From Oligosphaera ethanolica (GTDB taxonomy: Bacteria > Verrucomicrobiota > Lentisphaeria > Oligosphaerales > Oligosphaeraceae), in NCBI RefSeq assembly GCF_030814695.1, contig NZ_JAUSVL010000001.1, forward strand, positions 4,810,227-4,874,226: a stretch of DNA of 64,000 bases, in the 5' to 3' direction. Made by a program: the position numbers and the translations under genes. Below are positions 41,657 to 51,189 of this stretch, in pieces (the first letter of the stretch is position 1; the number at the start of each line of letters is the position of its first letter). Under the pieces are notes generated by a model. It was not told where the DNA came from. It saw nothing but the letters and a program-made list of their open reading frames with translations, and ran no database searches.

Positions 41657-43513
41657 TCAGTCTTTGAGGCGGGCGCGGGCGCCGAAGGGGCCGCCGTCGG
41701 AGGCGCCGCTGTGGCCGATGGAGTCCGGTGCCAGGCGGTAGTCGCGCTTGGCGGCGTCCATGAATACCGGCAGGCCGAATTGCGAGTGGACATCGACCGG
41801 GAATTGCTTCTGCAGTTCGGGGAGCTGTTCGAGCATGATACGGTTGTTCTTGGCGAGGCGGTAGAGTGGCTTGTCGCCGACGTACCAGAGATTGTGGTCC
41901 ATGGTGATCGTGTCGAGCCAGTCAATGTCCATGCGCATACCGGCTTCCGTTGTCTGCACGAAGAGATTGTCTCTGACGACGAAGTTGCGGGTTTCGGCGC
42001 GATTTGAGTAGAACATCAAGTGGGCGCCATTGGGGTTGGGGCGTTGGGCATGGGCCCAACCGTAGCCGGAGTCGACGCAGGTGTTGTTGATGAAGGCGAT
42101 ATTTTCGGTAAGTTGGCGGTTCCAGTATTCGAAGGAGAACTCCGAGTTCCAGATGACATTGTTGCGGTAGGTGATGTTGGTCTGTATGGAGTGGACCGGA
42201 TTGCCGTCGCCGCGGCCCTGGTTGGTGAGCGCCGCGTCGTAAATTTCCCAGACGCGGCAGTTTTCGACCAGGCAGTCCTTGGCGTTATTCCAGAATTCGA
42301 TGCCGTTGCCGAAGCGTACGGGGACCCCATTGGGGTGAGTGAACTGGTGGGCGCCGCCGATGAAGTAGATGTCGCAGCCGCGAATGGTGACGCCCTCGGC
42401 GGAGCCGCCGCCGAAGCCATGGCTGGCGCCGTAGCGGATGGCGAAGTTTTCGAAGAGGATGTTCTTGCGGCCACCGTGTTCGACGACGTGGCCCTTCATG
42501 GCCAGTTCGATGCTCTGGTGGAGTTCCGCGGGGTTGCCGTCGTAGCGCAGATAGACGCACTGCTCGTCGGGGGCGTAATAGTAGTCGCCGACCTTGTCAA
42601 GGCTGTCCACGGACCACTTTTTCCAGCCGCAGGTTTTGCCGTGGTCGAAGATGATGTTGCCGACATCGACGGGCAGTTCGAGCCCGCCGACTTTCGTGGC
42701 GACTTCGGCGCGAACGACCTGCAGTTGGATTTCCTCGCCGTCGCGGAACTGGTCGCCGAGACCAAAGTGGAGTTTCATGGGTTCGGGGGCGATTTCGCTG
42801 ATGCGATTGAGGACGATTTCGATGTCCTGCCATTCGTCGCGCAGTTCGGCATCGCAGCGGCCATTGGCGAAGCGGCGCCATGGCGTCTGTTCCTGGAGGA
42901 CATCGATGTTTTTGAGGCGGATGGGCATTTTGCTGCGACCGCGGAGGGTGATGATCAGCGTGTCGTCAAAGCTGGGGATGACCGGTCCCCACAGTTGGAT
43001 GTGATTGCGGTGGGTGCCGGCTTTGCTGACATTGAGGGTGACGACCACATGGCCTTTGTCGCCGCCGTGGTTGAAGGCGTGGGCGCGGGCGTCGGCCTCG
43101 AAGTAGCAGGCCCAATGTCCGGTGCGGAATTCGCGGTCGAGGGGCTCGCGGGCGCCGATGGTTGGTGTTGTAGTACGCCAGAGGCCCGGCCGGATCTGCT
43201 CCCAGAGCGCCGGGTTGTCGGCGGCGATGGAGCCTTGGAAGATGGGTAGCGGGCCGTCGCCGTAGTCGGCATAGCGCAGGGGCTGCTCGTCGTCGCCCGT
43301 GCCAGGCTGCAGCGTGCCGCGCCAGAGGCCGCCGCGTTTGAACAGCACCTGATCGCCCGGCTGGGCCGGGTTTTTGTTAACTTTTTCCAGGCTTTTCCAG
43401 GCTGCCTGCGGGCTCAGGCCGTCAGCGTCGTCATTGCCGCCATGAGAATCGACGTAGTAGGTCGCCGCCGATGCGGCCACGGACAGGGCGAGGAACAGGA
43501 ACGGCATCTTCAT
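41657..43513 (-). CDS. Exported parallel beta-helix protein (pectate-lyase-like fold)
   Basis: 618 residues with a signal peptide (MPFLFLALSVAASAATYYVD; the mature end begins TYYVDSHGGNDDADGLSP, the DUF1565-type start). The C-terminal 300 residues show regular right-handed beta-helix turns rich in Asn and Gly (VTIRGCDIYFIGG, CLVENCRVWEIYDAAL, ITYRNNVIWNSEF, IAFINNTCVDSG). A carbohydrate-binding-like insert (HVVVTLNVSKAGTHRNH, VVRAEVATKVGGLEL) lies between. It is probably an extracellular polysaccharide lyase or hydrolase; the catalytic residues are not obvious. GAGGTG is eight bases before the ATG. A 40-bp identical copy of its 3' end occurs at 32773-32812. Confidence 0.8.
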   Translation of the reverse strand: MKMPFLFLALSVAASAATYYVDSHGGNDDADGLSPQAAWKSLEKVNKNPAQPGDQVLFKRGGLWRGTLQPGTGDDEQPLRYADYGDGPLPIFQGSIAADNPALWEQIRPGLWRTTTPTIGAREPLDREFRTGHWACYFEADARAHAFNHGGDKGHVVVTLNVSKAGTHRNHIQLWGPVIPSFDDTLIITLRGRSKMPIRLKNIDVLQEQTPWRRFANGRCDAELRDEWQDIEIVLNRISEIAPEPMKLHFGLGDQFRDGEEIQLQVVRAEVATKVGGLELPVDVGNIIFDHGKTCGWKKWSVDSLDKVGDYYYAPDEQCVYLRYDGNPAELHQSIELAMKGHVVEHGGRKNILFENFAIRYGASHGFGGGSAEGVTIRGCDIYFIGGAHQFTHPNGVPVRFGNGIEFWNNAKDCLVENCRVWEIYDAALTNQGRGDGNPVHSIQTNITYRNNVIWNSEFSFEYWNRQLTENIAFINNTCVDSGYGWAHAQRPNPNGAHLMFYSNRAETRNFVVRDNLFVQTTEAGMRMDIDWLDTITMDHNLWYVGDKPLYRLAKNNRIMLEQLPELQKQFPVDVHSQFGLPVFMDAAKRDYRLAPDSIGHSGASDGGPFGARARLKD

Positions 43514-43945
43514 GAAGGCACCTCATGCTGACAGTTGTGCGACATTTCGTGGCTGGAGAGCCGCCGTGCTTCCGCAGTTGATACACCGGCGACATGCACA
43601 AGACGGTAACGCCTTGCCCTGGCGAATAATGGCGCGACAGCGAAAGAAGACCGGTGCTGGCTGCAGCTCACGCGATGGCCGCGGTGGGTCGAGGGCATGC
43701 GGAGGAAGCTATGCTGGTGGCGTTGATTATCCCATTGGCCGCAGATAATATGGCCGCAGATACTATTTGCGGTGTTGGCAGCCGTTCCATCTGCGTCACC
43801 GCTGTTTCCACTGGTTCTTTTGCACGTCCTGAAAAGCTTGGAACTGCATGATTATGGAAAGAGTCTGAGGAACGAGTGGTTGGCATTTGCGAATAGTGTA
43901 GCAGCAAAAAACACTGAGAACAGAGCAGCCCGGCAAGGAGCGACG
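43514..43945. other. Intergenic region between divergent genes
   Basis: No gene is supported. A 15-bp near-perfect direct repeat (TGGCCGCAGATAATA / TGGCCGCAGATACTA) lies at 43736-43765. No convincing promoter was found on either strand. Confidence 0.5.
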
Positions 43946-45511
43946 ATGAACAACGATAGCAGGTGCTATGGTAAGAGACGTAAGGTATCCCAATCGCTTA
44001 GGCGTTGGCTGCTTCTTTTCACCGGTATGGGAGTCATGGCCATGGACAAACAAGACAAGCAGGAACCGCAGGAATTGAGCTCGCCATATGGCGCGCTTGC
44101 CGATTTTGAACGCGAGGTGATACTGAATAAAGGCACGGAACGGCCCTTCACCGGCAAGTACTACAAAAGTAGTGAGCAGGGTGTCTATGCCTGCCGGAAT
44201 TGCGGTGCGCCGCTCTACAGCGCTGATGACAAATTTCAGTCTGAATGCGGTTGGCCGGCCTTTGACGACGAGATACCTGGCCAAGTGCGCCGCAGCCGTG
44301 ACGCCGATGGCCGCCGCGTGGAGATCACCTGTGTGCGTTGTGGCGGCCACCTCGGCCACGTTTTCACGGGCGAAGCCATGACGGCCAAGGACACGCGTCA
44401 TTGTGTCAACTCGGTGTCGCTGGTCCACGAGGGCGCTGACAGTGTGCGGATTCGCCGGGCGGTATTCGCCGGCGGCTGTTTCTGGGGCGTTGAGACGCTG
44501 CTGGCGTCTCAGCCGGGCGTACTGGCGGCAGTGAGCGGCTACACGGGCGGCGCTCTGGCCAATCCGAGTTACCGACAGGTCTGCGCCGGCAACACGGGCC
44601 ATGCCGAGGCCGTGCAGGTCTTCTATGATCCCGCGCGGACGGACTTTCTTAGCCTCTGCCGATATTTTCTGGAAATACACGACCCGACGCAATTCGAACG
44701 GCAGGGACCAGACATTGGCTCGCAATACCGTTCGGCGATCTTTTATGCGGACGAAGAGCAGAAACGCACCGCTGCTGCGCTGCTGAGTGTACTGAAGAAG
44801 CGCGGCGTCGCCGTGCAAACTGCCCTGGAGCCGCTGGGGCGTTTCTGGAATGCCGAGACCTACCACCAGGACTACTACGCAAAAAACGGCAAACAACCGT
44901 ACTGCCACGCGTGGCAGCAGCGCTTCAGCAATGATGAGATTGTGGCGCTGGCGGCGGAACTGGGCCTGAAAAGCAAAACTCGCGCCGGCGGCACCGGCGC
45001 AGAAACAGCAAAGGGCGAGACCATGTCCATATACGATTATACGGTGAAAACGGCTGCGGGCGAAGATGAATCACTGGGTATTTACAAGGGCAAGGTGCTG
45101 CTCATTGTCAACGTGGCCAGCAAATGCGGTTTCACGCCCCAGTACCAAGGGCTGGAAGAACTCTACAAGATCTACGGCGAGCGCGGACTGGTGGTACTGG
45201 GCTTTCCCTGCAACCAGTTCAAGTCGCAGGAACCCGGCAGTGACGCCGATATTCAGGAGTTCTGCCGGCTGAATTACGGCGTGAGTTTCCCGGTCTACGC
45301 CAAGATTGACGTCAATGGCGACTCTGCGCATCCGCTGTTCAAGTACCTCAAGGAACAGAAAGGCGGCGTCCTCGGCCGGGCCATCAAATGGAATTTCACC
45401 AAATTCCTGGTGGGGGCTGATGGGACAGTCATTGACCGCTATGCGCCGACAACCAAGCCGCAGGACATCGCTAAGGACATTGAAAAGGCACTGGCGGCCG
45501 TGGTGAAGTAA
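43946..45511 (+). CDS. msrBA: Triple fusion: MsrB, MsrA and glutathione-peroxidase-like domains
   Basis: 521 residues. After a basic and hydrophobic N-terminus (RRWLLLFTGMGVMAM, perhaps a signal or anchor) comes MsrB (about 50-165). It has two zinc CxxC pairs (ACRNC and TCVRC), QSECGWPAF and catalytic Cys153 in RHCVNSVSL. MsrA (about 168-335) has GGCFWG with Cys178 and GYTGG, GHAEAV and YHQDYY. The C-terminal part from about residue 360 is a glutathione-peroxidase fold with SKCGFTPQY (Cys394), FPCNQF and KWNFTKF, the Cys/Gln/Trp set. It repairs both methionine sulfoxide forms and reduces peroxides. AAGGAG precedes the ATG. An in-frame ATG at 45023 could start the peroxidase alone. Confidence 0.9.
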   Translation: MNNDSRCYGKRRKVSQSLRRWLLLFTGMGVMAMDKQDKQEPQELSSPYGALADFEREVILNKGTERPFTGKYYKSSEQGVYACRNCGAPLYSADDKFQSECGWPAFDDEIPGQVRRSRDADGRRVEITCVRCGGHLGHVFTGEAMTAKDTRHCVNSVSLVHEGADSVRIRRAVFAGGCFWGVETLLASQPGVLAAVSGYTGGALANPSYRQVCAGNTGHAEAVQVFYDPARTDFLSLCRYFLEIHDPTQFERQGPDIGSQYRSAIFYADEEQKRTAAALLSVLKKRGVAVQTALEPLGRFWNAETYHQDYYAKNGKQPYCHAWQQRFSNDEIVALAAELGLKSKTRAGGTGAETAKGETMSIYDYTVKTAAGEDESLGIYKGKVLLIVNVASKCGFTPQYQGLEELYKIYGERGLVVLGFPCNQFKSQEPGSDADIQEFCRLNYGVSFPVYAKIDVNGDSAHPLFKYLKEQKGGVLGRAIKWNFTKFLVGADGTVIDRYAPTTKPQDIAKDIEKALAAVVK

Positions 45512-45544
45512 GTGTTGGGGCCAGCGCGGTGACAAGCGTATGCT

Positions 45545-45775
45545 GTCATCGGCCAGCCATTGATATTGGATGCACGACATGTCTCTGTCCGGCGCATTGG
45601 AGCGCGATGTGCCTGACCAATGTGGTGCCCTCCTGGAGCATTTCTAGTTTGTTGCCACACCCCCTGGTTGCGGCGCCCTTCGGGTGCCTCACCCAGAGTT
45701 ATGCATAGTGCAGCCCTTTGGGGCGAAAACCGCCGTCACGGCGGCATTTATCCTGGGTGCGCATCGCCCCAGCGG
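45545..45775 (+). repeat. Repeat body B, copy 4, diverged and truncated
   Basis: CAGCCATTGATATTGGATGC is followed by recognisable B text (GCACGACATG, CCAATGTGGTGCCCTCC, GGTTGCGGCGCCC, TATGCATAGTGCAGCCC) that fades out near 45775. No gene is seen in 45512-46218; a weak CGGCTTT/AAAGCCG hairpin is at 45865-45890. Confidence 0.6.
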
Positions 45776-46218
45776 CAATTGCGCGCATGCAGGTGTCGAC
45801 GCCAAGTTGAAAGTATACCATTAGCGACATTTTTTCTGGCCCCCACTCGACACGTCTTCTTCTCGGCTTTCTGAGGTAAAAAAGCCGTTACTTCCTCTTC
45901 TTCCAATGCCACTCAGCCGGGGCCAAGCGAATGCCACATATGGGCACTTTTCCCATTGCCATTCACATTAGGCTTCTGCCGCTTCGCGGTCAGGGATGCC
46001 GGGCGCGCCTGGGTCTGCTTGATGCGCTCCGGTTGGTATCAATGAGTGAGGGGGCACATGAAGACGGTGGAGGATTGTTACGGCCGTTTTCAATTCCGGG
46101 GTATGGGGGCTATCTTTGAGTATTCCGGCAATGACGGCTGCCTGGCGCGGTCTTCTGTCGGAGCGAGAGAACGAATTGTGGAATAGGGATAATCCCTGCA
46201 TTAAGAAGGAGAAACACG

Positions 46219-46758
46219 ATGAAGACATTACTCGCATCGCTAGCCGCAATTTTGGTATCGACCTGCGTCATGGCTGAGACCAAGCCAATCAATCTCAGTC
46301 TCACCCCGGAAATTGCCGTGCATGACAGCAGCACATTCATCAAGGGCCTGACCTTGAGCATCTGGGGTGAGAATGAGCAGTCCTCTTTGGCGCTGGGTAT
46401 CGTCAACGGGACGAAGGGCAGCAGTTCTGGCTTCAGCTGGGCGTTTATGCTCAATTACGCCGACAATTACACGGGCGTGCAGTGGGCGCCGGTTAATTAC
46501 ACCAAGGGGAATTTCATTGGCTGGCAGGACGGCTGGGTCAACTACACTGGCGGCAGGATGAAGGGACTGCAGTCGGGCATTGTGAACTACGCGGTGACTG
46601 TCACGGGACTGCAATTAGGGATAGTGAATATTGCTGAAACCGCCGATTCCAGTGTGCAGATCGGCTTGGTGAACATCATCCACAGCAACGACGAGTGGTT
46701 CAAGGCCCTGCCCGAGGAGTTGGCGCCTGGCATGATCTTCGTCAACTGGGGCTTCTGA
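46219..46758 (+). CDS. Surface-repeat protein of the LA_2272 type
   Basis: 179 residues with a signal peptide (KTLLASLAAILVSTCVMAET). The mature protein consists of repeats of the form G-x-Q-x-G-(I/L)-V-N (SLALGIVNGTKG, GVQWAPVNYTKG, GLQSGIVNYAV, GLQLGIVNIAE, VQIGLVNIIHS). These repeats are typical of the LA_2272 surface-protein family, thought to be outer-membrane or surface exposed. AAGGAG is eight bases before the ATG. The end (PGMIFVNWGF) keeps the same pattern. No enzymatic motif is seen; a structural or adhesive role is likely. Confidence 0.8.
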   Translation: MKTLLASLAAILVSTCVMAETKPINLSLTPEIAVHDSSTFIKGLTLSIWGENEQSSLALGIVNGTKGSSSGFSWAFMLNYADNYTGVQWAPVNYTKGNFIGWQDGWVNYTGGRMKGLQSGIVNYAVTVTGLQLGIVNIAETADSSVQIGLVNIIHSNDEWFKALPEELAPGMIFVNWGF

Positions 46759-46849
46759 GAGACGTTTTGTGCTCCCTTGGCAGCATTGCCGGGAAGCGCA
46801 TGCACCCATACTCAAACTCTCATGTAATGAGGTGATGGGTTCATAATCG

Positions 46850-46890
46850 CCAACGCCCGCCGCAGGTAACAGACTTGCGGCGGGCGTTGG
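46850..46890 (+). terminator. Perfect 15-bp hairpin, possible terminator
   Basis: CCAACGCCCGCCGCA (46850-46864) and TGCGGCGGGCGTTGG (46876-46890) pair perfectly over an 11-base loop. No T-tract follows (TCATTATATC), so it may need Rho or have another role. The rest of 46759-47113 shows nothing else. Confidence 0.5.
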
Positions 46891-47113
46891 TCATTATATC
46901 AGTTGATGGACTTCAGGGCGAATGCACTGTGTCCATAGCGGTTGGGCGACTACCGAGTCAGCTGTGCAGACGTACTGCGTTGATCGGCGCGCCTGGCAGG
47001 TGACTACAAACCAAGGCAAACAAACGTGGCGGGCACTTAGGTGTCCGCCACGGGGGGAATGCGTGATGCGCAAAGGATAATCATCACGCGGAGTTATTGC
47101 TGGTCAAAGCCGG

Positions 47114-47521
47114 TTATTTTTCCAACGGTTCGCCGGCTTCTTTCCAGCCTGAGAGACCACCGGAGAAGTGCTTGATGTTGGTGTAGCCGAGTTTGCGTGC
47201 GGCGTTGACGCCACCGCGGTAGGCCAGGCAGCGGGGGCTGCCGCAATAGGCGACGATCAGCGCGCCTTTGTCTGCTGGCAGAAGGGTCGCCAGCTTCTCT
47301 ACTGATGCTTCGAAGTCGATGGCACCGGGCAGATGGCCCTTGGCGTAGGTCTGACTGCCGTTGCAATCAAGAAGGACCACGGCTTTGTCGGCGATGGCTT
47401 TTTTGAGATCGGCAAGGCTAATGTCTTCGGTCTTGTTTTGTGCTTGGTCGGCTTCCTGGGCATAGAGCGCAACCGAGAGAAGACAGGTCATGACGAGTAA
47501 TCCACATAATGTTGCTTTCAT
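47114..47521 (-). CDS. Exported single-domain rhodanese
   Basis: 135 residues. A signal peptide (CGLLVMTCLLSVALYAQE) precedes one rhodanese domain: ISLADLKKAIADK, VLLDCNGSQTYAKGHLPGAI and the active-site loop VAYCGSPRCLAYRGG with the sulfur-carrying Cys, then GLSGWKEAGEP. It would transfer sulfur or sense sulfide/thiols in the periplasm. GGAGG is six bases before the ATG at 47521. The active loop is of the CxxxxR type. It is divergently oriented to the rarA gene. Confidence 0.85.
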   Translation of the reverse strand: MKATLCGLLVMTCLLSVALYAQEADQAQNKTEDISLADLKKAIADKAVVLLDCNGSQTYAKGHLPGAIDFEASVEKLATLLPADKGALIVAYCGSPRCLAYRGGVNAARKLGYTNIKHFSGGLSGWKEAGEPLEK

Positions 47522-47877
47522 GATGCACCTCCAAGATGACTTTTTTCGTAACCGGGAGTCCATTCGCGGCCGACGTTCTTGCGTAGAGCGTAGTAGCGGC
47601 CATGAAAAGAACGTGCTATTAAGAACCGTCTGCGGGCGACTTGCTCCAAGAATATTTCTTTCGTTGCTCAGCGGTATCAACGCCGCCGTCGCAGCGGCGT
47701 CGGCCGGCGGCGCATCATCGTGATGGTACCAGCTCTTATCGGCTGGCGGTCATTGCAAAGCGCCTGCGGGCCTTTACCTTAATCGGGTTGCAGCGCGAGC
47801 AGGGGGCGGCAGGCCGCGCGGGGTGGCACTATGCAAGCGGCAAACGCCTTAGGGCAGGCAAGTGGACTGACACGATT
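47522..47877. other. Intergenic region between rhodanese and rarA
   Basis: A GC-rich hairpin ACGCCGC-CGTCGCA-GCGGCGT is at 47680-47700. No gene is supported; the frame upstream of rarA is open but has no ribosome-binding site. Confidence 0.45.
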
Positions 47878-50148
47878 ATGAAGAGCCTTTTTGATCACGT
47901 CCGTGAAAAAAAGATGAAAGACGAGCAGCCCTTGGCTGCCCGGATGCGCCCGCGGACGCTGGATGAGTACATCGGCCAGGAGCACATCTTGGCCCCGGGG
48001 CGGCTGCTGCGGCGGGCGATCCAGGCCGATCAGATGTCGTCACTGATTTTCTACGGGCCGCCGGGTACGGGCAAGACCACGCTGGCCAGCGTGATTGCCA
48101 ACACGACCCGCAGCAGCTTCGTGACTCTCAACGCCGTCATGGCGGGCATCGCCGACCTGCGGGATATCACCACTGCCGCGCAGCGGCGGCTAGGCGAGTT
48201 TCAGCAGCGGACCATCTTGTTCATTGACGAAGTTCACCGCTGGAACAAGGCGCAGCAGGACGCGCTGTTGCCGTGGGTGGAAAATGGCACGGTGATCCTC
48301 ATTGGCGCGACCACTGAGAACCCGTATTTCACCGTCAATCGGGCACTGGTCAGCCGGAGCCGGATTTTTCAGCTCAAGCCGCTGACCGAGGAGCACATCA
48401 AAGCGATTGTCCACCAGGCGCTGCTTGATCCCGAACGCGGCTATGGCACTAGGCGGGTCGATATAGCCGAGGAAGCGCTGGCGCATCTGGCCGGTGTCGC
48501 CAATGGCGATGCGCGGGCGGCGTTGAACGCCATTGAGTTGGCCGTGGAGACTACCGAGCCTGACGCCGAGGGCAAGGTGCATATTGACATGGCCGTTGCT
48601 GAAGAGTCCATCCAGCGCCGGGCGGTGCTGTATGACAAAGAGGGCGACTATCATTTTGACACCATCAGCGCCTTCATCAAATCCATGCGCGGATCGGATC
48701 CCGATGCGACGCTGTACTGGCTGGCCAAGATGGTCTATGCCGGTGAAGACCCGCGTTTCATCTTCCGGCGCATGATCATCTTCGCCAGTGAGGACATCGG
48801 CCTGGCTGATCCACACGCGTTGCCTTTTGTGATGGCGGCGGCGGAGTCCTTCGACCGCATTGGCCTGCCGGAGGGCCATTTCCCGCTTTCGCATGCCGCG
48901 CTGTACTGCGCGACGGCGCCGAAGTCCAATTCCGTGATGGGCTTTTTTGACGCCATGAAGATGGTCGCCAACGAGCGCGAGGGCGAAGTGCCCAATCACC
49001 TGCGTGATGCCAGCCGGGACAAGGAGGGCTTCGGTCATGGCGTCGGCTATCAGTATCCCCATGCCTACCGCGATCACTGGGTAGCCCAGCAGTACCTGCC
49101 CAGTTCGCTGCAGGGGAAGATCTTCTACGAGCCCGGCGTCATCGGTTTTGAAAAGGACCTGGCGGACGTCGTGCGCCGGCGCCGGGAGATTCAGCTGGCG
49201 GCCCTCCGTGAAAATGAGCAGTCGCTGGCGCCGCCGGAAATCCTCAGCTTTAGTCCGGTGGACAAGGCGACCGAGCGCTGGCTGGCTCGGGCAGTGGACG
49301 CCCTGGGGCCGCAGTTGGCGGGCATCCGCGAACGGCTTTTCGCCGTGCGGCGACTGCAGCGCCACGAGTTGGTGCTGGATATCACGGCTGACAGCGGCGC
49401 CTTCACCTGGGAGGCCTTGCGGCAGGTGCCCGAGGGCGGGGTGTGGTCGCTGGTAGGCAACGAGCAGGCCGCCGGCGTGCTTCGGGATCAAGCGGACAAC
49501 CTGCCGGATCTGCTGCGGCCCCAGATCGTAGTCGGTCAGCCCATGGTCTTGCCGGCGATGCTCGCTGCCAGCACCGGCGAGGCGATCACCTTCGATTTCG
49601 TGGTTGGGCGGAATCTCTTCGCCAATGTGTCCGAACGCGAAGCGCTGGCAAGTGTTTTGGCGGGCCTGCTGCGGTCCGCTGGCAGTATCAGCCTCTGCGA
49701 GAATTTGCCGCGGCGCAGCCAGCGCCTGAGCGAGTTTCTCGTGGGGGGCGTCGCGGGCGCGGGCGCTGTGCCCGGTGCTGTCGTTCCGGCGGCTCTTGTG
49801 GAACGCTATCGCCGGGCCGAGGAGGCCGTGTACAACGACGCGCAGGACCCCGTGGTGAATTGGGACGTTGCTGAACTCGAAGCGGCATTGGCGGCGGCCG
49901 GACTGAAAGTGCATGTGGAACTGACACATTTCCATCGCGAGCAGCCCGTCAGTATGCAGCAACTTGCGCGCTGGTTTGACGGGACGCCTGGCAGCTACGG
50001 CGACCGTCTGCAGCGGCATGGCCTGAGCGACGACGATCTGCTGACTAGCCGGCAGCTACTGCAGCGAGTCTTTGTGGCTGGACCAGTGACTTGGACGACT
50101 ACCGCAGCCTATATCGTGGCCAGCCGGGGCAGTGTGACGCAGCCATGA
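47878..50148 (+). CDS. rarA: RarA/MgsA AAA+ ATPase fused to a methyltransferase-like C-terminal domain
   Basis: 756 residues. Residues 1-430 are the RarA (MgsA) clamp-loader-like ATPase: LAARMRPRTLDEYIGQEHIL, Walker A FYGPPGTGKTT, Walker B LFIDEVHRW and the RarA-specific FKSMRGSDPDA- and PQGHFPLS-like text. It remodels stalled replication forks. Residues 490-756 look like a class-I methyltransferase fold with a degenerate SAM motif (VLDITADSGAFTWEAL, FDFVVGRNLFA), a fusion also known from cyanobacteria. No catalytic motif for methyl transfer is evident. Its TGA overlaps the recO ATG. The start at 47878 lacks a strong ribosome-binding site. Confidence 0.85.
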   Translation: MKSLFDHVREKKMKDEQPLAARMRPRTLDEYIGQEHILAPGRLLRRAIQADQMSSLIFYGPPGTGKTTLASVIANTTRSSFVTLNAVMAGIADLRDITTAAQRRLGEFQQRTILFIDEVHRWNKAQQDALLPWVENGTVILIGATTENPYFTVNRALVSRSRIFQLKPLTEEHIKAIVHQALLDPERGYGTRRVDIAEEALAHLAGVANGDARAALNAIELAVETTEPDAEGKVHIDMAVAEESIQRRAVLYDKEGDYHFDTISAFIKSMRGSDPDATLYWLAKMVYAGEDPRFIFRRMIIFASEDIGLADPHALPFVMAAAESFDRIGLPEGHFPLSHAALYCATAPKSNSVMGFFDAMKMVANEREGEVPNHLRDASRDKEGFGHGVGYQYPHAYRDHWVAQQYLPSSLQGKIFYEPGVIGFEKDLADVVRRRREIQLAALRENEQSLAPPEILSFSPVDKATERWLARAVDALGPQLAGIRERLFAVRRLQRHELVLDITADSGAFTWEALRQVPEGGVWSLVGNEQAAGVLRDQADNLPDLLRPQIVVGQPMVLPAMLAASTGEAITFDFVVGRNLFANVSEREALASVLAGLLRSAGSISLCENLPRRSQRLSEFLVGGVAGAGAVPGAVVPAALVERYRRAEEAVYNDAQDPVVNWDVAELEAALAAAGLKVHVELTHFHREQPVSMQQLARWFDGTPGSYGDRLQRHGLSDDDLLTSRQLLQRVFVAGPVTWTTTAAYIVASRGSVTQP

Positions 50149-50762
50149 GCGACGCCATTGAGACAGAGTATCTGGTGCTGCGGAAAGTCCCCTTTGGCGA
50201 GGGCGATCTCATCGTCAACGGCATAACGCCAGGGCAGGGCAAAGTGGCCTTTCTGATCTACCATGCCCTGGACAGCGGCAAACGCCGCTTCCCGCATTTC
50301 GATCTTTTCCGGTGCCTACAGGTGCGCTATGCGCCGGGTAAAAACGAGCTGCAGAAATGCCAGGACAGCGACTTGCTGGAGGATTTCAGCGGGGTGTCGG
50401 CCGACTATGGCAATTTCCAGGCGGCGTGTTGGCTGGCGCGCTTCGCGCTGGACAATGTCCTGCCTGGTGTTCCCCACGAGCATTTTTTTCGGGCGTCGTG
50501 CAATGCCTGCCGGGCTTTGGCGGCGCGGGCGCTGCCGCCGGCGGCGATACTCAGCGGGGCCTGTCTGGTGTATCTCTATGAAGCGGGCTGGCTAAGCGAC
50601 TACCAGGACTCGCCGCAGACCGTCCAACAATGCCAGCGGCTGATCGACATGGCCATGGGCGAAGCTGAGGCGCCGGCGCTGACCGAACGCAACTGGCAGG
50701 ATATTTTTGCCTGGTGCAAGGGCCTGCTCCTGCAGAGCGACTGCGCGGTCCCTCAGGATTAA
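50145..50762 (+). CDS. recO: DNA repair protein RecO-like
   Basis: 205 residues. The N-terminal OB fold is seen in ETEYLVLRKVPFGEGDLIVN and GQGKVAFLIYHALDS, followed by the helical RecO body (YGNFQAACWLARFALDNVLP). The zinc-binding Cys cluster found in some RecO proteins is not visible. RecO helps RecR and RecA in recombinational repair. The ATG overlaps the rarA stop by four bases (ATGA), so the two repair genes are translated together. The family is poorly conserved, so the name is given with moderate confidence. Confidence 0.72.
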   Translation: MSDAIETEYLVLRKVPFGEGDLIVNGITPGQGKVAFLIYHALDSGKRRFPHFDLFRCLQVRYAPGKNELQKCQDSDLLEDFSGVSADYGNFQAACWLARFALDNVLPGVPHEHFFRASCNACRALAARALPPAAILSGACLVYLYEAGWLSDYQDSPQTVQQCQRLIDMAMGEAEAPALTERNWQDIFAWCKGLLLQSDCAVPQD

Positions 50763-50765
50763 GCG

Positions 50766-50893
50766 TAATAGGTCAGTGTACACCCCGGTGGGGAAAACAC
50801 CGGGGACAATTTGCAGGAAACCCACGGCCCGCCGCCGCCCAGCCATTCGACCTTGATTTCCGCCGACCTTCGCGGCAGCGGGTTTCATAGGAG
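50766..50893 (-). repeat. Repeat body C, copy 6 (inverted)
   Basis: TAATAGGTCAGTGTACACCC (edge) to CGGGTTTCATAGGAGTCATTG. Same body as 21351-21516 in reverse. It lies four bases past the recO stop. Confidence 0.75.
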
Positions 50894-50929
50894 TCATTGA
50901 TATTGGATGCCAGATATGTTGCCGCCGTT

Positions 50930-51125
50930 ACCCCCAGGTAAGCAAGTGAGTTCCATTGCCCCTTTGGCCCCAGTCAGCTTCGCCGACTGGGGCCAAAGGG
51001 GCCGAGGAACACGAGCGTAGAGGGCGCGCTTCCCAGGGCGGCGCGCGCCTTCGGCGCCGCTTGCCCTGGGCTGGTATGTTTCGCGCTTTCAGCGCTTCTG
51101 CCGCTTCGCGGCGGAAATGCACGAC
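50930..51125 (+). repeat. Repeat body A, copy 5
   Basis: Main hairpin arms at 50958-50975 and 50985-51002 (18 bp, loop AGCTTCGCC), followed by CCCAGGGC/GCCCTGGG and CCGCTTCGCGG stems. Shares the leader CAGGTAAGCAAGTGAG with copy 4 (20874-21168, reversed). Confidence 0.75.
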
Positions 51126-51189
51126 GAGAAAAGGTTGCTTGGTTGAACAAGTGCCATGGATACCGTTAAATGAAGAGCATCGGTTTCAT

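Noticed and set aside
42020..43249. Long plus-strand ORF of 409 codons
   Set aside because: It is antisense to the beta-helix gene and shows only low-complexity acidic sequence.
48190..50019. Long minus-strand ORF of 609 codons
   Set aside because: It is antisense to rarA, rich in His, Arg and Gln without domains, with no ribosome-binding site.
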